A stretch of 37,542 bases of DNA from positions 1 through 37,542 of IMG/VR virus record IMGVR_UViG_3300031857_000570; one strand, written 5' to 3'. Under the pieces are notes generated by a model, which saw nothing but the letters and a program-made list of their open reading frames with translations, ran no database searches and had not been told where the DNA came from. This DNA is from a virus. Of this stretch, positions 15,749 to 23,731 are shown one piece after another (the first letter of the stretch is position 1; each line of letters opens with the position of its first letter). A program made the translations under genes and the position numbers.

Positions 15749-17663
15749 TCTCATAGGATCTGGAATTGGGCAAATTCCGACAAATGGGATGTTGGGGAAC
15801 CTTGCGTTCCAGGATAAGGCATATGTAAATGTAGATAAGGTTGGTATTGGAACCACATTTGTTGATAGTGGAACAGCAGGGCAGATATTACAGGTTTATG
15901 GTGGCGGTGCTTATGTAAGTGGTTCTGTAGGTATTGGAACCACAAATCCATTAGACCCTTTAGATGTTGTTGGAGTTATAAGACCTCGTTTAGGTATTCG
16001 TGATTCTTATGGAAACGTAGGTGCTGCTGGGTCAGTATTAGTTTCTACTGGTGCTGGAGTTAGTTGGACAGCTTCTTTTGCTGCTGGATTGCAAGGAAAT
16101 CAAGGCGTTCAAGGACTTCAAGGTTCTGGATCACAAGGTTCACAAGGACTTCAGGGTACTCAAGGAAGACAAGGTGTTCAAGGTCTTCAAGGAGATCAAG
16201 GTATTCAAGGTATTCAAGGTATTCAAGGAACACAAGGTATTCAAGGATCTCAGGGACTTCAAGGTCTCCAAGGTGGTGGAGGGCAAGGTGCTCAAGGACT
16301 TCAAGGACTTCAAGGTTCTGGATCACAAGGTTCACAAGGACTTCAAGGACTTCAAGGTGTTCAGGGTCTTTCTAATCAAGGATCTCAAGGTCTTCAAGGT
16401 GGTGGAGGACAAGGATCTCAAGGTCTTCAGGGTTCTCAAGGTCTTTCTAATCAAGGTTCTCAAGGTTCACAAGGACTTCAGGGTACTCAAGGAAGACAAG
16501 GTATTCAAGGTCTTCAAGGAGATCAAGGTATTCAAGGATCCCAAGGAGCACAAGGTACTCAAGGAAGACAAGGTTCTCAAGGTCTTCAAGGAGATCAAGG
16601 TATTCAGGGTGCTCAAGGAAGACAAGGTACTCAAGGTCTTCAAGGAGATCAAGGACTTCAGGGTACTCAAGGAAGACAAGGACTTCAAGGACTTCAAGGT
16701 ATTCAAGGTCTTTCTAATCAAGGATCTCAAGGTCTTCAGGGTTCTCAAGGTCTCCAAGGTTCTGGATCACAAGGTTCACAAGGACTTCAGGGTACTCAAG
16801 GAAGACAAGGTATTCAAGGTCTTCAAGGAGATCAAGGTATTCAGGGTGCTCAAGGAAGACAAGGTTCTCAAGGTCTTCAGGGACTCCAAGGAACACAAGG
16901 TATTTCAATTCAAGGTCTTCAAGGATCTGCTGGTAGTGGAGGAGTTTCTGCTTGGTCCAGAAAAACTGCAATTTACACTGCAGTCACTGGAGATAGACTT
17001 ATTGCAGATACTTCTGGAGGTGCATTTACAATCACACTTCCAGCAACACCAACAACTGGAAATAGTGTAATTTTTGCTGATGGCGCTGATTGGTTCACTA
17101 CTAATCTAACAGTTGCAAGAAATGGATCTACAATTGAAGGAGTTGCTGATGATTTCGTATTAGATATTAAAGGAATTACTGTTGAATTTGTTTATGACGG
17201 AACGACTTGGGAAGTATTTGCATCAACAGGACCAGCAGGACCTAATGATGTAATCCTTGCTCAAAATGATACTTCAACCACAACATTATATCCTGTGATG
17301 GTTTCTAGTGCTGGTGTTAATGCTACACCAAAAGTTACGACAACCACAAATTACTTATCATTTAATGCAGCAACAGGTCAAATTACTGCTATTGATTTTA
17401 ACTCTGCATCAGATCAATCAATCAAAACAAATGTATCAAAACTAAATAACAGTATAGAAATTTTAAAAACTCTTTCTCCAGTCTCATTTAATTGGACTAA
17501 TTCTAATGAAAAGAGTTATGGTTTAATCGCTCAAGAAGTTGAAAAGATTTTACCAGAACTTGTTTCTGAAACAAATGATATTAAGTCTGTTCGTTACATA
17601 CCATTAATTGCGATGTTGATTGATGCTGTAGTTGATTTAGAAAAAAGAATTACTAACGAATAA
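15741..17663 (+). CDS. Collagen-like tail fibre with Peptidase_S74 self-cleaving chaperone domain
   Basis: This 640-aa protein starts at GTG, 7 bp after AAGGAGC (15727-15733). The N-terminus has VGIGTT modules and VSTGAGVSWTASFAAG like the 1310-aa fibre. A Gly-X-Gln rod with GSGSQG and GGGGQG breaks spans about 116-398. A beta domain follows (VTGDRLIADTSGGAFTITLP, about 415-490). The C-terminus is an intramolecular chaperone: SDQSIKTNVSKLNNSIEILK, SPVSFNW, SYGLIAQEVEKILPELV and SVRYIPLIAMLIDAVVDLEK. S557 and K562 have the five-residue spacing of the S74 Ser-Lys dyad. Family knowledge predicts cleavage just before S557, releasing an 84-aa piece after trimerisation. Confidence 0.87.
   Translation: MSNLIGSGIGQIPTNGMLGNLAFQDKAYVNVDKVGIGTTFVDSGTAGQILQVYGGGAYVSGSVGIGTTNPLDPLDVVGVIRPRLGIRDSYGNVGAAGSVLVSTGAGVSWTASFAAGLQGNQGVQGLQGSGSQGSQGLQGTQGRQGVQGLQGDQGIQGIQGIQGTQGIQGSQGLQGLQGGGGQGAQGLQGLQGSGSQGSQGLQGLQGVQGLSNQGSQGLQGGGGQGSQGLQGSQGLSNQGSQGSQGLQGTQGRQGIQGLQGDQGIQGSQGAQGTQGRQGSQGLQGDQGIQGAQGRQGTQGLQGDQGLQGTQGRQGLQGLQGIQGLSNQGSQGLQGSQGLQGSGSQGSQGLQGTQGRQGIQGLQGDQGIQGAQGRQGSQGLQGLQGTQGISIQGLQGSAGSGGVSAWSRKTAIYTAVTGDRLIADTSGGAFTITLPATPTTGNSVIFADGADWFTTNLTVARNGSTIEGVADDFVLDIKGITVEFVYDGTTWEVFASTGPAGPNDVILAQNDTSTTTLYPVMVSSAGVNATPKVTTTTNYLSFNAATGQITAIDFNSASDQSIKTNVSKLNNSIEILKTLSPVSFNWTNSNEKSYGLIAQEVEKILPELVSETNDIKSVRYIPLIAMLIDAVVDLEKRITNE
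16086..16935 (+). repeat. Collagen-like DNA repeat tract of the S74 fibre
   Basis: Gly-X-Gln coding array with a higher share of Asp, Ile and Ser at X (GGAGATCAAGGTATTCAA words) and breaks coding GSGSQG and GGGGQG. The composite block from GGTTCTGGATCACAAGGTTC through GGTACTCAAGGAAGACAAGG recurs near 16122, 16316 and 16761. Confidence 0.85.
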
Positions 17664-17668
17664 ACAAT

Positions 17669-18457
17669 ATGCCCACTAATCTTTCTACATTTTTAGGTTC
17701 AACATTCATAGGTACTCAAGGAGCCCAAGGTCTTCAAGGATTACAGGGAAGGCAAGGACTTCAAGGTCTTTCTAATCAAGGTTCTCAAGGACTTCAAGGT
17801 CTTTCTAATCAAGGTGTCCAAGGAACTCAAGGACTTCAAGGTCTTTCTAATCAAGGTACTCAAGGACTTCAGGGTCTTTCTAATCAAGGTTCTCAAGGAC
17901 TTCAAGGTCTTTCTAATCAAGGTTCTCAAGGACTTCAAGGTCTTTCTAATCAAGGTTCTCAAGGACTTCAAGGTCTTTCTAATCAAGGTGTCCAAGGAAC
18001 TCAAGGACTTCAAGGTCTTTCTAATCAAGGTACTCAAGGACTTGTTGGACCTATCGGCATAAATTATTGGGAAAAAACTGCTGCAGGTATTCACACTCTC
18101 TCAAAAGTTGGTATAGGAACCACAAATCCAACGGCACTGATTACAGTTAAATCTCAAAGTGTTAATGATTTTGTTGGTTTGTTCTCAGGAACTACTAATA
18201 CTGATTTGGTAAGAATTACTCAAGACGGAACTGGAAATGCTCTAAGAGTTGATGACCAAGCAGGAGGAACAACTCCATTTATTGTTGATAATCTTGGTAA
18301 AGTTGGTATCAATACACTAACCGCAACATCAAATCTTACAGTTTTTGGTAATAGTTTAGTAACTGGAATATCAACATCTCAGCACTTGGATGGAACAGCA
18401 ATTACAACCTTATCTGGTTCGGTGCTTGCATATTCTTATAGAATGACTATGCCCTAA
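17669..18457 (+). CDS. Short collagen-like fibre protein
   Basis: This 262-aa protein has an N-terminal cap of about 14 residues (MPTNLSTFLGSTFI). A rod follows whose dominant unit is GLSNQGSQGLQ, with variants carrying T or V in place of S. It ends GLVGPIGINYWEKTAAGIHT. The C-terminal globular part carries two beta modules, VGIGTTNPTALITVKSQ and VGINTLTATSNLTVFGNS, and ends VLAYSYRMTMP. The VGIGTTNP module also occurs in the 640- and 1310-aa fibres. It lacks the S74 cleavage domain found in its upstream neighbour, from which it is separated by 5 bp. Likely a short trimeric fibre or fibre extension; the ribosome-binding site is weak. Confidence 0.75.
   Translation: MPTNLSTFLGSTFIGTQGAQGLQGLQGRQGLQGLSNQGSQGLQGLSNQGVQGTQGLQGLSNQGTQGLQGLSNQGSQGLQGLSNQGSQGLQGLSNQGSQGLQGLSNQGVQGTQGLQGLSNQGTQGLVGPIGINYWEKTAAGIHTLSKVGIGTTNPTALITVKSQSVNDFVGLFSGTTNTDLVRITQDGTGNALRVDDQAGGTTPFIVDNLGKVGINTLTATSNLTVFGNSLVTGISTSQHLDGTAITTLSGSVLAYSYRMTMP
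17764..18036 (+). repeat. 33-bp tandem repeats coding GLSNQGSQGLQ
   Basis: The unit is GGTCTTTCTAATCAA + GGTTCTCAA + GGACTTCAA, 33 bp, repeated with a few unit variants in which GTC or ACT replaces TCT. The non-triplet GLSNQG break, occasional in other fibres here, is in this gene a regular part of every unit. Confidence 0.85.
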
Positions 18458-18496
18458 TATATAACATATATAAAATAAAAAAGAAGGACTTAATAA

Positions 18497-18961
18497 ATGG
18501 CAATTACTACACTAAACACGGCACCAATTTTTACAGGAGTTCCTGAAATTAATTTAGTTCAAATTCCACAAGCTTCTACCAATGTTCATTCTTCAGGTGG
18601 TACTGCTCAAATTGGAACTAACATCTATGTTGCATTTACTTCAGGAGCAAATGGTTCTTATGTGCAAAAAATGAGATTTCAATATACTTCAACAACTAAC
18701 ACAGTTAGCGCAGCACTAACAGTTTTTAAAGTTTATTTCTCAACAGTAAATACAGGAATTCCATCAATTACACAAGCATCATTAATTGCTGATATTCAGT
18801 CACCAGCACAAACAATTTCTGCTGTTACAACTTCTGCATATCCAATTGAAGTTCCATTAAACTTTGCTATGCCTGCAAACACTTATCTTCTTGTAGGACA
18901 AACAGCTGCTGCAACTGCAAACGGTGCTTGGAATGTAACAACATTTGGTGGAGATTATTGA
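18497..18961 (+). CDS. Hypothetical virion protein (beta-sandwich-like)
   Basis: This 154-aa protein has ATG after AAGAAGGA. It consists of alternating beta strands: NIYVAFTSGANGSYVQKMRF, FQYTSTTNTVSAALTVFKVY, YPIEVPLNFAMPANTYLLVG and GAWNVTTFGGDY. The 'a.ANTYLLVGQ' stretch and the absence of charged catalytic clusters suggest a jelly-roll or beta-sandwich structural domain. It sits between a collagen-like fibre and the glycine-rich adhesin, with only 3 bp to the latter. A role as fibre tip or connector is plausible, but no family is recognised with confidence. The 39-bp upstream gap is very AT-rich and includes TATATAAAATA, a possible weak late-type signal. Confidence 0.55.
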   Translation: MAITTLNTAPIFTGVPEINLVQIPQASTNVHSSGGTAQIGTNIYVAFTSGANGSYVQKMRFQYTSTTNTVSAALTVFKVYFSTVNTGIPSITQASLIADIQSPAQTISAVTTSAYPIEVPLNFAMPANTYLLVGQTAAATANGAWNVTTFGGDY

Positions 18962-18964
18962 GTT

Positions 18965-19891
18965 ATGCTTGACCTTCTACATCTTCCTAAACCAGTATCA
19001 GGAAATGTCGATTATTTTACCGGCAAGTCCAATATTATAGGACAAGTATGGGAAACTTGGGAAAAACCTAGAGGAATTACGATGGTGAGAATTACCGCTA
19101 TTGGAGGCGGAAGTGGCGGGGCAAGTGGATTTCCCGCAACAGGCAATCGTGGTGGTGGAGGTGGAGGAGGTTCTGGTGGAGTCACTCTTGTAACTATTCC
19201 TGCTATTTTTTTACCTGATGTTTTATATGTTTCTGCTGGAAGAGGTGGAACAGGTGGTGCATCTTCTACTACTGTTGGTAACGCTGGTGGTTTAGGAATT
19301 GGTTCTTATGTTTCTGTAGTTCCTTATCTTACAACATTAGTACAGGGTTATACTGTTTGTCATGCACTTGCGAGTGGAACTGCTGCTACTGCTCCTACTG
19401 CTGCTGCTGTGGGTGGTGCTGGTGCTGCTGCTGCTGCTGCGACTCAGGCAAACACTCTAATTGGTGGATATGGAAATTTTGTTGCTCTTGCTGGTGGTGC
19501 TGGTGCTGTTGGTGGTGCTGTTGCCGGCGCTGCTGGTGCTAATGCCTCTTTTCCAACAACAGGTGCCTTACTTTCTGGTGGTGCCGGTGGTGGCGGTGGA
19601 TCTAACTTTGCTGGAGGTGCCGTAACCACTCTAGGAGCACAATTATTTGCAACCATACCAGGTGGAGTTGCTGGTAGTGGTGCTGGAAGTTCTATACAAC
19701 TTCAGCAACCTTTTATTTCTAGTGGTGGTTCTGGTGGTGGTTCCGCTAACGGTACTGCTAACCAGGGTGGTGCTGGTGGAAATGGCGGATTTGGTTGTGG
19801 TGGTGGCGGCGGCGGTGGTGGTGGAACCACTGGTGGCGGTGGCCCTGGTGGTGATGGTGGTCCAGGTCTAGTAATAATCAATTATTGGTAA
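18965..19891 (+). CDS. Glycine-rich tail-tip adhesin
   Basis: This 308-aa protein has an N-terminal 45 residues (LDLLHLPKPVSGNVDYFTGK ... WETWEKPRGITMVRITAIGG) forming a small domain typical of phage glycine-rich proteins. From about 47 onward it is dominated by Gly/Ala/Ser runs (GGGGGGGSGG, GGAGAAAAAA, GGAGGGGGSN, GGGGGGGGGT) separated by short beta segments, ending GLVIINYW. Poly-Gly-rich stretches divided by variable loops resemble polyglycine-II adhesins such as gp38-type tips of T4-like phages; this analogy is structural, not a demonstrated homology. Loops such as QVTALPYLTTLV-like and AVTTLGAQLFATIP-like segments would bind receptor. Base composition is locally GC-rich because of GGN and GCN codons. 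Confidence 0.7.
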   Translation: MLDLLHLPKPVSGNVDYFTGKSNIIGQVWETWEKPRGITMVRITAIGGGSGGASGFPATGNRGGGGGGGSGGVTLVTIPAIFLPDVLYVSAGRGGTGGASSTTVGNAGGLGIGSYVSVVPYLTTLVQGYTVCHALASGTAATAPTAAAVGGAGAAAAAATQANTLIGGYGNFVALAGGAGAVGGAVAGAAGANASFPTTGALLSGGAGGGGGSNFAGGAVTTLGAQLFATIPGGVAGSGAGSSIQLQQPFISSGGSGGGSANGTANQGGAGGNGGFGCGGGGGGGGGTTGGGGPGGDGGPGLVIINYW

Positions 19892-19897
19892 AGAATT

Positions 19898-20383
19898 ATG
19901 CCTATAAGTACAGATATTTCATACGGTCAATTTTATATGAAAGATAATTCGGAAGTAACTTCATTTACTTCTGTTGATTCTTGGACAAAGATTGCGGGAA
20001 TCACAACAACTGACGGATCAATTAATTCCAAATTTACTGCAACTGATAATAGATTAACTTATAATGGTATAGATGATAAAGTATTTTTATCTCAGGCAAC
20101 AATTACTTTTACTCAAGAAAGACCTCCTTCCGGACCATTTATTGATTATGATGTGGAGGTTGGAATCTATGATTATGATACAACTTCTGGAATAGGTACA
20201 GTTCTTAAATCTTCTTCCACTTTGGTTAATAATACCACTTATGGAAAATTTTATACTGTCTATCTGACCGATATTCATGCTCATAAACAAAATGATTATG
20301 TTGAACTTTATATTTGTAATAAAGGAACTGATTCTGGCATTATAGTTACTGGTATGAGTTTATTACTTACTCCAATCTCATAA
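19898..20383 (+). CDS. Stand-alone copy of a fibre C-terminal module
   Basis: This 161-aa protein matches residues about 405-561 of the next gene almost end to end. Shared blocks include WTKIAGITTTDGSINSKFTA, ATDNRLTYN/ATDNRVTYN, GPFIDYDVEVGI/GPFVDFDVEVGI and HKQNDYVELYI/HEQNDYVELYI. Short N-terminal MPISTDISY replaces the fibre shaft. The domain looks like an all-beta trimeric head (C1q/TNF-like topology is possible but not shown). Either it is a separate tip subunit or a spare receptor-binding cassette produced by duplication. It sits 6 bp after the glycine-rich adhesin and 29 bp before its full-length relative. Confidence 0.75.
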   Translation: MPISTDISYGQFYMKDNSEVTSFTSVDSWTKIAGITTTDGSINSKFTATDNRLTYNGIDDKVFLSQATITFTQERPPSGPFIDYDVEVGIYDYDTTSGIGTVLKSSSTLVNNTTYGKFYTVYLTDIHAHKQNDYVELYICNKGTDSGIIVTGMSLLLTPIS

Positions 20384-20387
20384 GTAA

Positions 20388-20395
20388 AATAAATA
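20388..20395 (+). promoter_or_regulatory. Late promoter-like box (AATAAATA)
   Basis: AATAAATA followed by C lies 25 bp before the ATG at 20413, in the gap between the stand-alone module and the full-length fibre. It matches TATAAATA at seven of eight positions. Confidence 0.6.
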
Positions 20396-20412
20396 CTAAA
20401 AAAGAACATATA

Positions 20413-22098
20413 ATGAACCGATATTCTAAAATTTTACATCATATCAGTCCTACAAAAAAGGTAGAAACTTCTACAAGTTCTTCGGGTAAAAAGAGAACTT
20501 TTGAGGAGTACGAAGCAGAGCAGAAAAAAACAGAGGTAGATATATTACAAGAAAAAACTCAAGAACTTCAAAAAAATGTTGAGTTCTTGGAGAAATATAT
20601 TATTGACCATCACGATGATGTTTATGAACTTCGTCAGCAACTCAAGAATACTCCTATTCCACAACCAAGAAAGCAACTGAATGAAGGTTTATTGAATGAA
20701 CCTCCTAATATAAAGAATAGTGACCCTCTTACACCATTAGACCAAAAGTATGTAACTATTCAACAATTAAGTGACCACTATCGCCTCTTCACGAATCGCA
20801 TTCTGGAACAGATGGCGACGATTGGTGGTGGCGGTGAAACGCAGTTTAAGTATCTTGATGATATTAGAAACTTCATTTTTGTTGGAACTAAAAATGATTT
20901 ACCACCAACAGTAAATGGTATAATCACTCTCAAAGATAATTACACATATTTCTTCACCACAACTGTAGATTTAGAAGGAGACCGTTTAGTTGCTGGACAA
21001 AACACGACAATTCTTGGTGGTTCATCAGAAAACTGTCGTATTAAATCAACAGGTATTAGCACTACAACCGCACTCTTAAGTAGTAATTATTCTCTTCCCT
21101 TAAGAAATATTACACTTGAAGCACCTTATGCAATCAATCTTGATGCAACTGGATATGGTACACAAGCACTTGATTGGTTTGGAGTAAACTTTACTGACTG
21201 TGCAAAGGTTGGAATCATTTCAAGTTATAATAACTTTATTATGCTTGATGGTGCTTTCCTGAACTCTCAAGATTTAACTTTTGATGGAACTACTGGAACA
21301 GTAGGATTTAATCAGTGTTTATTTACTGGACAATTTCCTCCAGGCAATCCTTCTGCAAAATCTATTCTTAATTTCCCAAGTACTTTTATTTGTACAAGAA
21401 GAATTCGTGTTACAGTTTGTTCATTCGTTGTTCCTCCTGGATATACTGGAATTACAGTTCAAAACGGAGTTACTTTCCAAACTCCCCAAGGTGTTTATAA
21501 TCCAGAAAGTTTTATTCTACAAACTTGCAATTTCTCTGGTCCAGGAACGAAACTTGGAATCAGTACTCATACTGATATTAATGGCAATGATAGTTTTTAT
21601 GAAGGAAATCGTGGTATCAGCAATACATTTCCTTCTGGACAATTTTATATGTCCAATAATTCTACAGTAACATCTGTTGGTGTTGGTTCCACGGATGTTT
21701 GGACAAAAATTGCTGGAATTACAACAACAGATGGTTCAATTAATTCCAAATTTACCGCAACTGATAATAGAGTAACTTATAATGTTGCAATTGATAGAAA
21801 GTTCTTATCTCAAGCATCGGTTACTTTCACTCAAGATACTCCTGCTTCTGGACCGTTTGTAGATTTTGATGTGGAAGTGGGAATTCTTGACTATGATGCA
21901 TCTGCAGGAATAGGTACAATTCTTAAGTCTTCTACTACTTTAGTCAAAAATACTACATATGGACAGTACTACACTGTTCATCTAACAGATATTCACGATC
22001 ACGAACAAAATGATTATGTTGAACTTTATATTCGTAATAAAGGAACTGATACTGGTATTTTAGTTACTGATATGAATTTACTTGTAACTTCTATATGA
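20413..22098 (+). CDS. Tail fibre: coiled coil, beta-helix, duplicated C-terminal head
   Basis: This 561-aa protein has a charged N-terminus containing a coiled coil (about 30-85; EEYEAEQKKTEVDILQEKTQ ... DDVYELRQQLKN). A segment YVTIQQLSDHYRLFTNRILE (about 113-132) and TIGGGGETQFKYLDDIRN follows; similar linkers are frequent in marine T4-like phage structural proteins. A parallel beta-helix-like body runs about 155-400 (NYTYFFTTTVDLEGDRLVAG, TTILGGSSENCRIKSTGIST, ITLEAPYAINLDATGYGT). The head (405-561) is shared with the preceding gene. Expected role: trimeric receptor-binding fibre. It is the last structural gene before the glycan cassette. No catalytic residues are obvious, so depolymerase activity is not claimed. 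Confidence 0.75.
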   Translation: MNRYSKILHHISPTKKVETSTSSSGKKRTFEEYEAEQKKTEVDILQEKTQELQKNVEFLEKYIIDHHDDVYELRQQLKNTPIPQPRKQLNEGLLNEPPNIKNSDPLTPLDQKYVTIQQLSDHYRLFTNRILEQMATIGGGGETQFKYLDDIRNFIFVGTKNDLPPTVNGIITLKDNYTYFFTTTVDLEGDRLVAGQNTTILGGSSENCRIKSTGISTTTALLSSNYSLPLRNITLEAPYAINLDATGYGTQALDWFGVNFTDCAKVGIISSYNNFIMLDGAFLNSQDLTFDGTTGTVGFNQCLFTGQFPPGNPSAKSILNFPSTFICTRRIRVTVCSFVVPPGYTGITVQNGVTFQTPQGVYNPESFILQTCNFSGPGTKLGISTHTDINGNDSFYEGNRGISNTFPSGQFYMSNNSTVTSVGVGSTDVWTKIAGITTTDGSINSKFTATDNRVTYNVAIDRKFLSQASVTFTQDTPASGPFVDFDVEVGILDYDASAGIGTILKSSTTLVKNTTYGQYYTVHLTDIHDHEQNDYVELYIRNKGTDTGILVTDMNLLVTSI

Positions 22099-22107
22099 TT
22101 TACGACG

Positions 22108-22115
22108 GATAAATA
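22108..22115 (+). promoter_or_regulatory. Late promoter-like box (GATAAATA) before the glycan cassette
   Basis: GATAAATA followed by C lies 32 bp before the ATG at 22140, directly after the last fibre gene. It is the last clear box before the following 12.5 kb of overlapping genes and so may drive the whole cassette late in infection. Confidence 0.6.
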
Positions 22116-22139
22116 CTCTCAAGAACACATAATGTCTTT

Positions 22140-23114
22140 ATGAACTTTGTTAAACTTGCATTGGAGAATGGTGGAAGTATTCACCCACTTATTATTCCTT
22201 CATTAGAACTAAAAGGTCCAGCAATTACAAATCCTTCCATTTACAACGATAATGGAAAAATTCTTGTAAATCTAAGGAATATTAACTATACTTTATATCA
22301 TTCAGAGAAGAAAAAGTTTGAGCATCATTGGGGACCTTTAGTTTACATTCATCCAGAAAATGATCTCCGGCTTCGCACTTGGAATTATATGTGCGAAATG
22401 GATGAAAATATGCACATTAAAAAATATAATCGCGTTGATACCTCAGATTTTCCAGATAAAGAACTCTGGGAGTTTGTTGGACTAGAGGATGCTCGTATTG
22501 TTCGTTGGGATGGAAAACTTTATATTTGTGGAGTTAGAAGAGACCTTGATACGATTGGTACTGGTCGTATGGAACTCTCTGAAATTGAAATTACTGAAAA
22601 TGGCGTAAAAGAACTTAAGCAATATCGTATTCCAACTCCAGGAGATAACAGTTCTTATTGCGAAAAGAATTGGATGCCCATTCTTGATATGCCTTTCCAT
22701 TTTGTTAAGTGGACAAATGGAACTGAAGTCGTAAAATACGATATTGAAACTGGAACAACAACTCAAGTTGCTCTTACTGAATGGAAAGATTTGGGTTGTA
22801 TTGATCTTCGCGGAGGATCTCAAGTCATTCCATTTGAGGAATATCGTTTCTGTCTTAATCACGAAACGTATTTAACCAAGAGTGAAGCAGGAAGAAAAGA
22901 CGGAACTTATCGCCATCGTTTTATTGTTTGGGATAAGAACTGGGATATTGTAAAAGTTTCCAGGCAGTTCTCATTTATGGAAGCAGAGATTGAGTTTGCT
23001 GTTGGAATGTGCGAGTATGGTGATGATTATCTTATGACTTTTGGTTTTCAAGATAATGCAGCATACCTTTTAAGAGTGTCTCAAAAGTTCGTGAAGGAGT
23101 TTATTTTTGAATGA
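22140..23114 (+). CDS. GH130-like five-bladed beta-propeller protein
   Basis: This 324-aa protein shows features of the GH130 / glycoside-phosphorylase propeller family. They include GLEDARIVRWDGKLYICGVR (114-133) with the ED-A/P-R core, EKNWMPI (175-181), a central RGGSQVIPFEEYRFCLNHET (224-243), and FAVGMCEYGDDYLMTFGFQD (286-305) near the end. The family acts on beta-mannosides and related oligosaccharides, often as phosphorylases; many distant members sit beside glycosyltransferases and have unknown activity. As first gene of the glycan cassette it may trim or transfer sugars. It overlaps the next gene by ATGA. Whether the full catalytic set is present cannot be judged by eye. Confidence 0.65.
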   Translation: MNFVKLALENGGSIHPLIIPSLELKGPAITNPSIYNDNGKILVNLRNINYTLYHSEKKKFEHHWGPLVYIHPENDLRLRTWNYMCEMDENMHIKKYNRVDTSDFPDKELWEFVGLEDARIVRWDGKLYICGVRRDLDTIGTGRMELSEIEITENGVKELKQYRIPTPGDNSSYCEKNWMPILDMPFHFVKWTNGTEVVKYDIETGTTTQVALTEWKDLGCIDLRGGSQVIPFEEYRFCLNHETYLTKSEAGRKDGTYRHRFIVWDKNWDIVKVSRQFSFMEAEIEFAVGMCEYGDDYLMTFGFQDNAAYLLRVSQKFVKEFIFE

Positions 23115-23731
23115 TTATACAAATTCAAGACATAATTCAAAAATACAATATGAACATTACAGGAGTAATTCATATTGGAGCACACTATGGAGAAGAAGTT
23201 CCTAATTACATTCAAAGTGGAATAAAGGATATTATTTTATTTGAACCTCTAAGAGAAAATTTTGAAATCCTAAAAAGAAATATATCTCACTTTACATATG
23301 CGAACATCAGAAAAAATCAAGTTGCATTAGGAAATTCTAATAAAACTATTTCAATGAACCTTTCCAGTAATGGTTTAGAAAGTAGTTCAATTCTAAAACC
23401 AAAACTTCATTTGGAATTATATCCAGACATTACTTTTGATAGAACTGAAGAAATTGAAATGCAAAAACTTGATGATTATAATTGTAAAAAATGCAATTTT
23501 ATCAATATAGATGTCCAAGGTTATGAACTTGAAGTACTAAAAGGTGCAGAAGAAACTCTTCAACATATTGATTATATTTACTGCGAAGTGAATGAAAGTG
23601 AAATTTATGAAGGTAATGCTTTTATTCATCAAATAGATGATTATCTAACCAAGTATAATATGAAAAGAGTTGAAACTTCTTGGTGGTATGACGCTGGTTG
23701 GGGAGATGCTCTTTATATCAAAATGAAATGA
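23111..23731 (+). CDS. FkbM-family SAM-dependent methyltransferase
   Basis: This 206-aa protein has SAM motif I as VIHIGAHYGEE (19-29), then an acidic loop, FEPLREN (44-50). The FkbM hallmark INIDVQGYELEVLKGAEETL is at 131-150. YIYCEVNESEIYEG follows, and the end has WWYDAGWGDALYIK. Family members O-methylate sugars or small molecules and are frequent in capsule, LPS and phage glycan clusters. Length matches a single-domain FkbM protein. It is coupled to both neighbours by 4-bp overlaps. Substrate is unknown; methylation of a sugar made by this cassette is the likely role. Confidence 0.88.
   Translation: MIIQIQDIIQKYNMNITGVIHIGAHYGEEVPNYIQSGIKDIILFEPLRENFEILKRNISHFTYANIRKNQVALGNSNKTISMNLSSNGLESSSILKPKLHLELYPDITFDRTEEIEMQKLDDYNCKKCNFINIDVQGYELEVLKGAEETLQHIDYIYCEVNESEIYEGNAFIHQIDDYLTKYNMKRVETSWWYDAGWGDALYIKMK

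Noticed and set aside
19357-19871. Cysteine-, tryptophan- or valine-rich frames in the glycine-rich adhesin
   Set aside because: They are frame shadows of GGT and GCT codon runs in the adhesin gene.
23698-23727. Upstream start for the 23728 glycosyltransferase-like gene
   Set aside because: It would extend into the coding end of the methyltransferase with a non-homologous leader. The ATGA overlap at 23728 matches the style of the cassette and gives a typical N-terminus MKIAVCISGG.
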